Assembly: GCA_013152585.1 (NCBI GenBank)
Contig: JAADGC010000114.1
Coordinates: 1-32,953 of the forward strand
Reading direction: 5' to 3'
Length of the DNA stretch: 32,953 nucleotides
DNA from: Chloroflexota bacterium
GTDB lineage: Bacteria > Chloroflexota > Anaerolineae > J102
Within the stretch, counting starts at the first letter, position 1. Each line of letters opens with the position of its first letter. Below, in pieces: positions 1 through 8,843 of this stretch. The notes below the pieces were generated by a model. It did not search any database. It had not been told where the DNA came from and saw only the letters and a list, made by a program, of their open reading frames with translations. A program made the position numbers and the translations under genes.

Positions 1-217
1 CTATTTTAGCGACCTGTCCCCGCAGGGGGACAGACGGCGGAACGCCCCCGAGCCCCGAATTGATTCGGCGGGTGCGTACGCGGCAGAAGCGCCGCGGGTG
101 CCGCGCCCGGCGTCGCCAAATTCCCGCCGGGACTTCGCTCCGTCCTGCCGTCCCAGACCCTCCCTCACACCTCCCAATCGACCCTTTCCCAATTACCCGA
201 CCCGGCAATTGCTCCCA
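1..217. other. Intergenic left edge with a palindrome
   Basis: No convincing gene is seen here. The minus-strand reading frame that crosses this stretch is low-complexity Gly/Arg and has no recognisable domain. Positions 14-33 hold a near-perfect hairpin, CTGTCCCC-gcag-GGGGACAG, whose core resembles a second palindrome at 15031-15057. The rest is very GC-rich. Confidence 0.5.
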
Positions 218-231
218 TTGAACCGGTTCCA
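218..231. promoter_or_regulatory. Upstream LacI-family operator (O1)
   Basis: TTGAACCGGTTCCA is a palindrome with a central CG, as is usual for LacI/GalR-family operators. It matches the second site at 273-286 at 12 of 14 positions. It lies just upstream of the -35 hexamer, with its centre 55 bp from the centre of the second site. The most likely ligand is the LacI regulator encoded immediately downstream. Confidence 0.65.
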
Positions 232-239
232 AAAATAAA

Positions 240-268
240 TTGACACCGCTCAAACGCTGTGATATGAT
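240..268 (+). promoter_or_regulatory. Sigma70-type promoter of the lacI/agl-like operon
   Basis: A perfect -35 TTGACA (240-245), a 17-bp spacer and a -10 TATGAT (263-268) predict a transcription start near 275. This is one of the best promoter matches in the window. Operator-like palindromes lie on both sides of it, so repression by the adjacent LacI regulator is the simplest reading. Confidence 0.8.
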
Positions 269-272
269 TGTT

Positions 273-286
273 TGGAACCGTTTCCA
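273..286. promoter_or_regulatory. LacI-family operator over the transcription start (O2)
   Basis: TGGAACCGTTTCCA is a 14-bp palindrome with one mismatched pair. It resembles the TGGAA-n-CG-n-TTCCA pattern of LacI-family sites and covers the predicted transcription start. A repressor bound here would block initiation. With the site at 218-231 it could also support a short DNA loop. Confidence 0.7.
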
Positions 287-315
287 CCAAAATTTGTACG
301 CTCCAGTGGAAGATC

Positions 316-1389
316 ATGTCACCTGTTACCATTCGCGATGTCGCGAAAGCTGCCGGTGTCGGCGTTGGCACCGTTTCCAGGGTCATCAATCAGCATCCCT
401 CTGTGCGCGCGTCCACGCGGCAAAAGGTTGAGGATGCCATTGCTACCCTCGACTACTCGCCCAATCCCATAGCCCGGCAACTATCGTTGGGGAAAACCTT
501 AAGTATTGCCGTGGTGGCACCTTTCTTCATCCGGCCATCATCGGTTGAACGGCTGCAGGGAGTGGAGACGGTCTTATCAGAGGCTAATTATGATCTGGTG
601 CTTTTTAATGTGGAAACACAGGCACGACGGGATACCTTGTTTCGCATATTACCACGGGGAGATTCTTTTGATGGCATCCTCATAGTGACTTTATCGCCAC
701 AAGATGTCGAAGCCGATCTGCTTTTACAGGTGCAGGTGCCCGTTGTTCTCGTAGATGCCCATCATCCCCGACTCAATCGGGTGGTCATCGATGATGTTGC
801 TGGTGGCCACATGGCCACACAACACCTCATCGATTTGGGGCACAGCCGCATTGCTTACATCAGTGACATTCTCGAAAGCCCTTTTCGGCACGAAGGGGCA
901 TCGGCGCGGCGTTTTCAGGGCTATCGGCAGGCGCTGGCCGCAGCCAGTATCCCCTATCGCCACGAGTACTACCGCCAAGATCGGCATGGCGTGCTACAGG
1001 CCGAACGTTTAGCACACCAATTGCTAGAACTTCCCGCCCCCCCCACGGCCATTTTTACAGCCAGCGATACGCAGGCGATTGGGGTGCTGCGTGCCGCCGA
1101 ACAACGCGGCATTGCGATTCCCAAACAACTCTCGGTGATCGGCTTCGATGATATTGAAATTGCCGAATACATGCACCTGACCACCATCCACCAGCCGCTG
1201 TTTACATCTGGGGTCGAAGGCGCCCAACGCCTGCTGGAACTCATCCGCCAGCCCTCCGTCCCCCCCGGCCGGATTGAAGAGTTCCACTTGCCTTTACGAC
1301 TGGTACAACGCCAAACAACTGCTCCTCCGCCAGCGTCAGCTATCGACATCGTAGATGACGGTTTGGATGCAGACCTGATAAACTATTAA
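316..1389 (+). CDS. LacI/GalR-family transcriptional regulator
   Basis: This 357-residue protein has the standard family layout. The N-terminal helix-turn-helix begins VTIRDVAKAAGVGVGTVSRVIN, followed by the hinge-helix region (YSPNPIARQLSLGKT). The rest is a periplasmic-binding-protein-like effector domain with the motifs GFDDIEIAEY and TTIHQP near the end. I chose the ATG at 316 because the helix-turn-helix starts right after it; an in-frame ATG at 268 would lie upstream of the predicted transcription start. The gene precedes a sugar ABC importer, so it probably senses the imported sugar or a derivative and represses its own operon through the two palindromes at 218-231 and 273-286. The effector cannot be read from sequence. 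Confidence 0.92.
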   Translation: MSPVTIRDVAKAAGVGVGTVSRVINQHPSVRASTRQKVEDAIATLDYSPNPIARQLSLGKTLSIAVVAPFFIRPSSVERLQGVETVLSEANYDLVLFNVETQARRDTLFRILPRGDSFDGILIVTLSPQDVEADLLLQVQVPVVLVDAHHPRLNRVVIDDVAGGHMATQHLIDLGHSRIAYISDILESPFRHEGASARRFQGYRQALAAASIPYRHEYYRQDRHGVLQAERLAHQLLELPAPPTAIFTASDTQAIGVLRAAEQRGIAIPKQLSVIGFDDIEIAEYMHLTTIHQPLFTSGVEGAQRLLELIRQPSVPPGRIEEFHLPLRLVQRQTTAPPPASAIDIVDDGLDADLINY

Positions 1390-1490
1390 CCTTATTCACT
1401 ATTAACATGGAGGTGCCAAAAGACAATTAAACGAAGCACGACCCTAAATCCGTCTAGACGTACATTCAAAACTTTTCTCATGAGGAGAAG
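1382..1490 (+). other. Intergenic: direct repeat and palindrome before the binding-protein gene
   Basis: ACTATTAAC occurs twice (1382-1390 and 1398-1406); the first copy overlaps the lacI stop codon. A perfect 10-bp palindrome CGTCTAGACG lies at 1451-1460. No clear -35/-10 pair or LacI-type operator is visible, so the transporter genes may depend on read-through from the promoter at 240-268. GAGGAG at about 1482-1487 is the ribosome binding site of the next gene. Confidence 0.4.
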
Positions 1491-2939
1491 ATGCAAGTGA
1501 AACGCACCCTTTGGTTTCTACCCGCTGTATTACTGATCCTGGCGATGGCACTGGCCGCCTGTGGCGGTAGTGCTACCCCAGCCCCCACTCAGGCCCCTGC
1601 CGAACAACCGACCCAGGCGCCTGAACCTACCAAAGCTCCCGAACCCACCAAAGCCCCCGAACCCACGATGGTTCCGGCCGTCGAAGTTTCGGGTACAGGC
1701 CAGCCCGAGCTGGATAAGGCGCTGGCCGGCGACTACGCCGGTACTGTCGTCACCATGTTTGGCCCCTTCACGGGTCCCGACGAGGTCAAATTCAACGAAT
1801 CCGTAGCCGAATTCGAGAAGCAGACCGGAATCGACATTCAGTACACCGGCTCCAAAGAATTCGAGACCACGATCTCCGTGCGTGTAGATGCCGGCGATCC
1901 CCCCGATATCGCCGACTTCCCGCAGCCGGGCCTGCTGGGCAACCTGGCCAAAGCCGGCAAAGTAATCGATGTCAGCACCTACATGAACATGGACTGGCTG
2001 CACAAGAATTACAAACAAGCCTGGCTGGATATGGCGACCATGTCTGGCAGCAGTGGCGACATCATGGCCGGTGTGTGGGCTCGTTTCAATGGCAAGAGCC
2101 AGGTCTGGTATCCCAAGAAAGCCTGGGACGAAGCAGGCTATCCCATTCCCAAAACCTGGGATGAAATGATGGCCCTCACGCAACAGATCGCCGATGATGG
2201 CGACACCGCCTGGTGCATCGGCATCGAGTCGGGCACGGCCACCGGATGGCCCGCCACCGACTGGATGGAAGAGATCATGCTGCGTACCACCTCCCTCGAC
2301 AACTACGACAAGTGGACTCGCGGAGAGCTGCCCTTCACTTCCCCCGAAGTCAAGCATGCGGCCGAAGTCATGACCGACATCTGGTTCAACCCGGACTACG
2401 TCTTCGGCGGACGCGAAGGCATCGTCAGCACCTTCTTTGGCGATTCTCCGGCGCCCATGTTCGAAGATCCGCCAAAGTGCTGGATGCACAAGCAAGGGAA
2501 CTTCATCACCAGCTTCTTCCCCGAAGGCCTGCAAGCTGGCGTAGACTACGACTTCTTCTACCTACCGCCCATCGATCCGCAGTACGGCAAGCCCTATCTG
2601 GTGGCAGGCGACATCTACGCCCAGTTCACCGACCGACCGGAAGTGCGTGCGGTCATGGAATACTTCACCACGGGTGCATCGCTGAAGACCTGGTTGGCCA
2701 GTGGTGGGGCCCTGTCGCCGCACAACGACGCCTCGCTCGACTGGTATGGCGACGACGTGGAACGCAAGGTGGCGGAGATGGTGCAACAAGCCGACAGCGT
2801 CCGCTTTGATGGTTCCGACCTCATGCCCAGCGAAGTGGGTGCCGGTTCCTTCTGGAAAGGCATGACCGACTACGTGGCGGGCACGGTGGATCTCGACACA
2901 GCCCTCGCCGAAATCGATGCTGCCTGGCCTCACAAATAA
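1491..2939 (+). CDS. Sugar ABC transporter substrate-binding lipoprotein, AglE-like
   Basis: This 482-residue secreted lipoprotein has a basic start, a hydrophobic signal and a lipobox ending LAAC at about residue 24. A Pro/Thr-rich linker with repeated APEPTK units follows, to about residue 60. The rest is a family 1 extracellular solute-binding fold. The stretches WPATDWMEEIMLRTT, MFEDPPKCWMHKQ and FITSFFPEG recall the alpha-glucoside-binding protein AglE, as far as I remember that family. The protein should sit on the outer face of the membrane and deliver an oligosaccharide, possibly an alpha-glucoside, to the two permeases downstream. Its own ribosome binding site (GAGGAG) is good. Substrate specificity is inferred. 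Confidence 0.85.
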   Translation: MQVKRTLWFLPAVLLILAMALAACGGSATPAPTQAPAEQPTQAPEPTKAPEPTKAPEPTMVPAVEVSGTGQPELDKALAGDYAGTVVTMFGPFTGPDEVKFNESVAEFEKQTGIDIQYTGSKEFETTISVRVDAGDPPDIADFPQPGLLGNLAKAGKVIDVSTYMNMDWLHKNYKQAWLDMATMSGSSGDIMAGVWARFNGKSQVWYPKKAWDEAGYPIPKTWDEMMALTQQIADDGDTAWCIGIESGTATGWPATDWMEEIMLRTTSLDNYDKWTRGELPFTSPEVKHAAEVMTDIWFNPDYVFGGREGIVSTFFGDSPAPMFEDPPKCWMHKQGNFITSFFPEGLQAGVDYDFFYLPPIDPQYGKPYLVAGDIYAQFTDRPEVRAVMEYFTTGASLKTWLASGGALSPHNDASLDWYGDDVERKVAEMVQQADSVRFDGSDLMPSEVGAGSFWKGMTDYVAGTVDLDTALAEIDAAWPHK

Positions 2940-2957
2940 TCTATCCCTCCCAGACAA

Positions 2958-2986
2958 GATGGCCTCGGATTTTTTCCGGGGCCATC
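2958..2986 (+). promoter_or_regulatory. Intercistronic stem-loop after the binding-protein gene
   Basis: GATGGCCTCGG (2958-2968) pairs with CCGGGGCCATC (2976-2986) in an 11-bp stem with one G-T pair and a loop of about 7 nt. No T-run follows, so it is not a classical terminator. In binding-protein operons such a hairpin usually protects the upstream message from 3' exonucleases, giving more binding protein than permease. That role is inferred here. Confidence 0.65.
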
Positions 2987-3010
2987 TGCTTACTCGCCCG
3001 GAGGCCGACC

Positions 3011-4138
3011 ATGACCACTTCCCCACTGTCCCAGCCCGAGGTTGACCAGCCGCCCCCTTCGCGATCACGCCTCAGGGAAACCTCGCTGGGGCTCCTCACT
3101 TCGCTTGCCATCCTTGCCTTCACCGCGGTCATCCTATACGCTGGATTCATATTCCTGCGTGACAGCAAGGCTCCCAAACTCGTCGTTGCCGGTGTGGCCA
3201 TTGTGTGGGGCGTCGCGGGTGTCGCTTTGCTGTATTTCGGCGCCAACCACCTGGTGGAACAACTCCCGGATCGCTGGACCGCACTCCTGCAACCCTACAT
3301 TTTTGTGGGCCCGGCCGTGGCCATCCTTTCCTGGTATCTGTTGATCCCCAGTTTTCGTACCTTGTACATCAGTCTTCTCGACCGCACCAGCGAAAATTTT
3401 GTGGGCCTGCAGAACTACATTGACATTTTCACCCAGCGGAGCCTGATATCCACGTTTCGCAACAACCTGATGTGGATAGTCTTCGGTGCTACGTTTGCGG
3501 TGATATTTGGTCTCCTTATTGCCGTGCTGGCGGATCGCAGCAAGTTTGAACGCACCGCCAAAGCCCTCATCTTCCTGCCCATGGCGATTTCCTTTGTGGG
3601 TGCGGGCATCATTTGGAACTTCATCTACGAGGTGAAAGACATTTCGGTGCCGCAGATCGGCCTTCTCAATGCCATTGTGGTGGCTCTCGGTGGCACGCCC
3701 AAAGCCTGGACAGCATCCTTTCAGCCCTGGAATAATCTCTTTTTGATCGTGATTGTGGTCTGGCTGCAGACAGGCTTTGCCATGGTGCTGTTTTCAGCAG
3801 CCATCAAAGGCATTCCCAGCGAATTGACGGAGGCTGCCCGTGTGGACGGGGCCAATGAGGTGCAGATATTCTTCCGCATTACTATTCCTTATATCATGGG
3901 CACCATCATCACCGTATCGACCACCATTGTCATCTTTACGCTCAAGATTTTCGATGTCGTCATTGTGATGACCGGGGGCCAGTTCGGGACGGAAGTCATC
4001 GCAACGCAATTTTACCGTCAATACTTTACCAACCGCAACTTCGGTTTGGGCTCGGCTTTTGCCATCATATTGCTCATAGCTGTCATACCGATCATGATTT
4101 ACAATTTGCGGCAATTCCGCGAGCAGGAGGGATTCTGA
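3011..4138 (+). CDS. Sugar ABC transporter permease, AglF/MalF-like
   Basis: This 375-residue polytopic membrane protein has an N-terminal extension with two extra hydrophobic segments (about residues 25-80) and then the MalF-type core. The binding-protein-dependent transport signature appears as EAARVDGANEVQIFFRITIPYI at about residues 275-296; this loop contacts the ATPase. It pairs with the next gene's product to form the membrane channel of the importer. The stop codon overlaps the next start (TGATG at 4136-4140), implying translational coupling. Start at 3011 follows a GGAGG-like site in the spacer. No ATP-binding subunit is encoded nearby, so a shared MsmK/UgpC-type ATPase elsewhere is likely. 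Confidence 0.9.
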   Translation: MTTSPLSQPEVDQPPPSRSRLRETSLGLLTSLAILAFTAVILYAGFIFLRDSKAPKLVVAGVAIVWGVAGVALLYFGANHLVEQLPDRWTALLQPYIFVGPAVAILSWYLLIPSFRTLYISLLDRTSENFVGLQNYIDIFTQRSLISTFRNNLMWIVFGATFAVIFGLLIAVLADRSKFERTAKALIFLPMAISFVGAGIIWNFIYEVKDISVPQIGLLNAIVVALGGTPKAWTASFQPWNNLFLIVIVVWLQTGFAMVLFSAAIKGIPSELTEAARVDGANEVQIFFRITIPYIMGTIITVSTTIVIFTLKIFDVVIVMTGGQFGTEVIATQFYRQYFTNRNFGLGSAFAIILLIAVIPIMIYNLRQFREQEGF

Positions 4139-5247
4139 TGAGTGTCAAAATCGGTAGTACCCGGCGCCAACGGCGCACCTCCAGTTTATTGGTCAATAGT
4201 GTCCTGATTCTGCTCGTTTTAATATGGTCGATTCCCACGTTTGGCCTGCTGGTCTCCTCCTTCCGCACCAAGGAAGACATCCAGTCATCCGGGTGGTGGA
4301 AGATGTTGCCCCATCGCGAATGGGTACAGGTCGAGGAATTCAAAACCAAGGATCTGGATCCCAACAGCGTCATGACCATCGAAGGCGTGTCGGGGACATT
4401 TAAGGAGTTTCGTGCCGGCGTGGAATCCCCCGACGGCACCCGTGTGCGCTGGGTCGGCAATAAGCGCCGGGGACGCATTCAGGTGGAGAAACGCCAGTGG
4501 ACCATGCGCGACGATTTCACCCTGGAAAACTACAACGAAGTGCTCCTGGGGGGAAGCGTGAACATCAAACGTGCCGATGGCACCGTAAAAGCTGTTCATG
4601 GTGAAGATTTGTCCGACGCTTTCCTCAACAGCCTCGCAGTTTCAGTCCCGGCGACGATTATCCCCATCCTCATTGCCGCTTTTGCCGCGTATGGTTTCGC
4701 CTGGATGAAATTTCCGGGACGCCGGGCGCTGTTTATCCTGGTGATCGCCATGTTGGTGGTCCCCCTGCAAATTGCTCTGGTACCGATCTTGCGTGACTAC
4801 GTCAAGCTCGATCTCAACGGCACCTTTTTAGCGGTGTGGTTGGCGCATACCGGCTTCGGCCTGGCTTTGGCGACCTATCTGCTCTTCAACTACATCTCCT
4901 CTTTACCGCGCGACATTCTGGAATCGGCATTTATCGACGGCGCTTCGCATTTCACCATCTTCATCCGTCTGATTTTGCCGCTCTCGGTGCCGGCGTTGGC
5001 TTCTTTTGCCATCTTCCAGTTTTTGTGGGTTTGGAACGATTACCTGGTGGCATTGATCTTCATTGGTGAAAAGAAGGAGGTGAAAGTGCTGACCATGCGT
5101 CTGGCCGATCTCGTTGGTTCGCGCGGCAGTGACTGGCATTTGCTCACTGCCGGCGCCTTTGTGTCCATGATCTTGCCGCTGGCGGTTTTCTTCGGTTTGC
5201 AACGTTACTTTGTACGCGGCCTGCTGGCCGGCTCGGTCAAGGGCTGA
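4138..5247 (+). CDS. Sugar ABC transporter permease, AglG/MalG-like with a large external loop
   Basis: This 369-residue permease starts with one membrane segment followed by SFRTKEDIQSSGWW. An unusually long hydrophilic insertion follows (about residues 55-160) before the remaining five membrane segments. Ordinary MalG-type permeases are about 280 residues, whereas AglG-type ones are longer for this reason. The ATPase-contact motif reads ESAFIDGASHFTIFIRLILPLSVPAL in the C-terminal half. Together with the AglE-like binding protein this favours an alpha-glucoside importer, with substrate identity unproven. It overlaps the preceding permease by one base and is the last gene of the operon. Confidence 0.88.
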   Translation: MSVKIGSTRRQRRTSSLLVNSVLILLVLIWSIPTFGLLVSSFRTKEDIQSSGWWKMLPHREWVQVEEFKTKDLDPNSVMTIEGVSGTFKEFRAGVESPDGTRVRWVGNKRRGRIQVEKRQWTMRDDFTLENYNEVLLGGSVNIKRADGTVKAVHGEDLSDAFLNSLAVSVPATIIPILIAAFAAYGFAWMKFPGRRALFILVIAMLVVPLQIALVPILRDYVKLDLNGTFLAVWLAHTGFGLALATYLLFNYISSLPRDILESAFIDGASHFTIFIRLILPLSVPALASFAIFQFLWVWNDYLVALIFIGEKKEVKVLTMRLADLVGSRGSDWHLLTAGAFVSMILPLAVFFGLQRYFVRGLLAGSVKG

Positions 5248-5273
5248 TAGGCGTATCTCCGATTCACATCCTC

Positions 5274-5298
5274 CCCCTCCCTGAATTTCGGGGAGGGG
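5274..5298. terminator. GC-rich hairpin between convergent operons
   Basis: CCCCTCCC (5274-5281) pairs with GGGAGGGG (5291-5298) around a short loop. It lies about 25 bp after the importer operon and about 90 bp past the end of the opposing minus-strand operon. There is no T-run on either strand, so termination would be Rho-dependent or weak. It could act in both directions. Confidence 0.45.
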
Positions 5299-5388
5299 AA
5301 GATCCAGGTGCAGCAAGGTGGGGGTCAGAGCAATCTACCCATCTCCCAAACACGCTGTTTTCCCCCCCTTGCCCATATCCTTCGGCGT

Positions 5389-7704
5389 TTATTTGTGAAA
5401 AACGATGCGGCGCAGGCCGGCGGGCAGCCGGATATGGCGCTGCAGCCAGTTCCGCCACAGGTGCGAGCGCAGTTCTAGCCACGAGTGCTGGGCATTGCCG
5501 GCATCTTCGGGCGTGATCTCGTGGGGGCTGTACTGATCGCGCACATAGAGTTCGACAATGGTGCGGATAGACTCGCGGGCCAGGGGCACAGTGCGGGTCA
5601 GGCGCTGGGCGTGTTCGTAAGGGGTGAGACTGGGGTGGGGCGGGATGCCAAGGCGCCTTCCCCAATGCAGGGTCTTTGTCCACATACGGCTGATAAAGCC
5701 CGGCGGCACGGTGCGGAACACGGGTCGGGAGCGGTGGGGGTTGGGGCGCAGGCTGCGGGCGCTCCAGATGGCGATGAGGAGGATGCCAAGTAGCGAGCCG
5801 ATGAGTAGGAGCATCCCCCCATGCCGATTGAGCCAGAAAGAGGGGGTGGTTCGTTGCAGATCGATGGGCTCGTCGGGCAAAGGCAGACGGCTTTCTTTAT
5901 CGGGATTGCCGCGGCTGCCCGAGAAGCCCCCGTTGGCAGTGCTGTCGTTGGCGCCGCTGGGGCGTTGCAGGGCGGGTTCGGACGCTGTGGGTTCAAATTC
6001 GATCCAACCATATGCCGGGAAATAGACTTCGACCCAGGTGTGCGAGTCTTTATCGCGGATGCGGTAGAGTCCGGTTGCTTCCTGATACTCGCCCGTGGCA
6101 TAGCCGGCGGCCAGGCGGGCGGGGATGCCCAGGTGTCGTAGCATGATGGCCATGGCGCTGGCGTAATAGTTGCAGTAGCCCTGACGTTCCTGGAACAGGA
6201 AGTAGTCGACGGCGTCCTGACCCGGTGCCGGGCCGGGGATTTGATCGTTGTAAGGGATACGGCGCAAATGGGTCTCGATGGCCTTGGCTTTGTCGTAAGG
6301 CGTGTCCAGCCCGGCCACGATTTTTTCGCTGAGGTCGAAGACGCGCTGCGGGACGCTGTCGGGCAATTGCAGATAGCGCTCGCGGATGCTTTGGGGATAA
6401 GCGTCACCAGCAGCGCGCAGGTCGGCTATGGTGGCCGTGGCAATGGCGCTGCGGACGACATAACTGTCGCCCGGACGCAGGGGGGTGCGGGCGATGAGCA
6501 TGGCGTATTCGCCCTGCGGAGATGTGGGGGGAGCATCTTGGGCGGGGGTCAGTAATAAGGCGCGGGCATCGGCTGCCAGGGCCACACTTTGGGGTTGGGG
6601 CGCGGCAAAGAGGACGCTGCCCGGCAGGTAGGTGGTGATGGTCTGAGTGATGACGCGACGGGCCTTGTAAGTGGGCAGGATGAAGGGGGGATCGTCGAGA
6701 GAGATGCCCAGGGATTGATGCAGCACCCAGCCGCCGGGCAAGTAGGTGTCGTAGATGACGGCCCGGTAATAGCGGTCGAAGGGGGTGTCGATCTCCATGA
6801 CCAAGGCATCGCTGACGGTGCGCGGCCCCTCCAGTGCCAGGCTGACCCCAAAGCTGGGGACTCCGACGGCGCGGTTGTAGTTGAAGGTGCTGAAAAGCTG
6901 ATCCCATTCCTTCTGAAACTGGTGCCAGGGCTTTTGCAGGGGATCGAGCAGCGGGGAGATCTTGCCCTGGCTGGCCGCCGAGGGCAGGGCCCAGGCTGTG
7001 ATGATCACGAACAGGGCAAAGAGCACGCCGTCCCGCATAAAGTCGAAGCTGATATCATAGGGGAAGAACACATGGCTTTGCCGCCATTCGCCTTCGCGTT
7101 CGTTGAGAGTGGCCCGCACGACCAGGAGGATGGCGCAGAACAGATAGAGCACAAAGTAGGTGTTGAGGCGGGCCGGGGCGTAGTACAGATTCACGAGCAT
7201 GGCCAGCCCTGTGGGCAAAATGGCCTGCCATTTGTGTTGTTCGCGAAAATACGACCAGGCAGCGCTGAATGCCAGCACCCATAGTAACACGGCCAGTATC
7301 AGTACAAAGGCCAGGTTGTCGGCCAGGGGTTGGGGACTGAATGCCGCCTGGAACCATGTCCATGTGCGCCGCAGGATGTGATAGATGCGTTCCTGCCCCG
7401 TGAGGCCGGCGGGCGCCAGCCGGGCCAGGCTGAAGAGAATGGCGGCACTCCCCACGATCACGCTGTAGAGGACGCCAAAAAGCTCTCCAAAATTCGACCG
7501 GGCCACGACGGTGCCGGCGATAACCGCCAGGATCACCACCGGGAAAAGCTGTTCCAGGCCCGGACTCCACTGCGCCGAGGCCAGCGACCAGGCAAGATTG
7601 GTGAGCATGAATGCCAGCAGCGCAAAGTCAATCCAGGCGGCCATCCCCGCCGGCGATGGGGATGCCGGTCGGGCGGCAGGGGGTGTGGCAGTGGTGGCGG
7701 TCAT
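5389..7704 (-). CDS. Membrane transglutaminase-like protein (TgpA/DUF3488 type)
   Basis: This 771-residue protein has about six membrane segments in the first 250 residues, then a large external region containing a transglutaminase-like domain. The putative catalytic cysteine is C511 in GYCNYYASAMA and the histidine is H555 in DSHTWVEVYF. The acidic residue lies in WIEFEPT, where Glu replaces the more common Asp. A further membrane segment near residue 640 precedes a cytoplasmic tail resembling DUF4129. This is the TgpA architecture; family members are thought to act on cell-surface peptides or proteins, but the substrate here is unknown. The start overlaps the stop of the glycosyltransferase gene by four bases. 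It is the last gene of the minus-strand operon. Confidence 0.85.
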   Translation of the reverse strand: MTATTATPPAARPASPSPAGMAAWIDFALLAFMLTNLAWSLASAQWSPGLEQLFPVVILAVIAGTVVARSNFGELFGVLYSVIVGSAAILFSLARLAPAGLTGQERIYHILRRTWTWFQAAFSPQPLADNLAFVLILAVLLWVLAFSAAWSYFREQHKWQAILPTGLAMLVNLYYAPARLNTYFVLYLFCAILLVVRATLNEREGEWRQSHVFFPYDISFDFMRDGVLFALFVIITAWALPSAASQGKISPLLDPLQKPWHQFQKEWDQLFSTFNYNRAVGVPSFGVSLALEGPRTVSDALVMEIDTPFDRYYRAVIYDTYLPGGWVLHQSLGISLDDPPFILPTYKARRVITQTITTYLPGSVLFAAPQPQSVALAADARALLLTPAQDAPPTSPQGEYAMLIARTPLRPGDSYVVRSAIATATIADLRAAGDAYPQSIRERYLQLPDSVPQRVFDLSEKIVAGLDTPYDKAKAIETHLRRIPYNDQIPGPAPGQDAVDYFLFQERQGYCNYYASAMAIMLRHLGIPARLAAGYATGEYQEATGLYRIRDKDSHTWVEVYFPAYGWIEFEPTASEPALQRPSGANDSTANGGFSGSRGNPDKESRLPLPDEPIDLQRTTPSFWLNRHGGMLLLIGSLLGILLIAIWSARSLRPNPHRSRPVFRTVPPGFISRMWTKTLHWGRRLGIPPHPSLTPYEHAQRLTRTVPLARESIRTIVELYVRDQYSPHEITPEDAGNAQHSWLELRSHLWRNWLQRHIRLPAGLRRIVFHK

Positions 7705-8843
7705 GAGGATGGGGGTGGGTTTTCAGCCTGAGAGTGAGCGGCTGTTTCCAGCACGTGCAGCGTGGCAGCAGCGGTTTGCGGCCACGAGAAGCGTTGCACG
7801 TTCGCCCGGCCTTTGGCAACTAAGTCCGCGCACAGGTCTGGCTCGAGCAGCACGCGTTTGAGCGCGGCGGCAATGTCATCCACGCTGAAGGGATCGAAAT
7901 AGAGGGCGCCATCCCCGGCGACTTCGGGCAGGGAGGAGCTGCGGGCGCAGATGAGCGGGGTGCCGCAGGCCTGGGCTTCGAGGGCGGGGAAGCCGAAGCC
8001 TTCGTTGAGTGAGGGCAGGGCATAACAGGCAGCGCCGGTGTAAAGTGCCGAAATGTCGTGGACGCGGGCATAGCCGGTGAAGCGTACACATGCTTCGAGT
8101 CCCATTGCCTGCACCTGGCGGCGCAGCGTTGGGCCTTCGTAGCCCATGCCGCCCGCCAAAACCAGATGCAGTTGGCGCCGGGGCAGTTGGCTGCACACGC
8201 GAGCAAAGGCCTCGACCAGCCGGGCCAGGTTTTTGCGAGGATGAATGGTGCCTATGTGCAAGACATAATCGGCAGCATCGGGGATGCCGTAGCTGTGACG
8301 CACAGCCTGCACGCGGGCGGAGTTGGTTTCGCGGTGCAGGCTGGGGTCGGGTGCCAGGGGAACGACGGTGATGCGGCTGGGCTCGGCGCCATAAAAGTGC
8401 ACCAGATCGTCACGGGTGGCCTGCGAGTCGGCAATGATGTGTGTGGCCACACGCGTATGGCGCCGGGTACTCCAGCGCAGATAGGCTCGCTGCCGCCAGG
8501 GGTGCGCCTGCGGAAAGTGCTCGTAGCCGAGGTCGTGTACGGTGACAACGCTGCGCGGGGGGCCGAACAGGGGCAGGACATGGGAGGGGACGAAGAGGAC
8601 GTCGGGGGGATGACGGCGGGTGTGGGGGCCCAGTCGGGCATGTGTCCACAAGCGGCTGCCCGGCAGGACTACGATTTCGGCCCGGGGATGAAAGATGTCG
8701 GCCGCGGGCAGGGACGGCGTGTAAAGCCGAAAACGGTGTTCGCTGTCCAGCGCCAGCAGGGCGTTGATGAGTTCCAGGCTATAGCGTTCGGTGCCTGTGC
8801 GCCGGGCGCGCAGGGCGCGGGAGGCGTCGATGCCGATGATCAT
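7701..8843 (-). CDS. GT4-family glycosyltransferase
   Basis: This 380-residue protein starts MIIGIDASRALRARRTGTERY, typical of GT4 enzymes related to mannosyltransferases. The C-terminal nucleotide-sugar domain contains LHIGTIHPRKNLARLVEAF and the E-x7-E element NEGFGFPALEAQACGTPLI. It should transfer a sugar from a nucleotide donor to a lipid or polysaccharide acceptor at the inner face of the membrane. I placed the start at 8843 because the open frame further upstream (to 9284) is an Arg/Pro/His-rich shadow of the MFS gene. The ATG overlaps the MFS stop by four bases, as does its own stop with the next gene, so the operon is translationally coupled throughout. Confidence 0.9.
   Translation of the reverse strand: MIIGIDASRALRARRTGTERYSLELINALLALDSEHRFRLYTPSLPAADIFHPRAEIVVLPGSRLWTHARLGPHTRRHPPDVLFVPSHVLPLFGPPRSVVTVHDLGYEHFPQAHPWRQRAYLRWSTRRHTRVATHIIADSQATRDDLVHFYGAEPSRITVVPLAPDPSLHRETNSARVQAVRHSYGIPDAADYVLHIGTIHPRKNLARLVEAFARVCSQLPRRQLHLVLAGGMGYEGPTLRRQVQAMGLEACVRFTGYARVHDISALYTGAACYALPSLNEGFGFPALEAQACGTPLICARSSSLPEVAGDGALYFDPFSVDDIAAALKRVLLEPDLCADLVAKGRANVQRFSWPQTAAATLHVLETAAHSQAENPPPSS

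Noticed and set aside
1530-2534. Long minus-strand open frame opposite the binding-protein gene
   Set aside because: The translation is Gly-rich low-complexity with no domain; the plus-strand lipoprotein is clearly the real gene.
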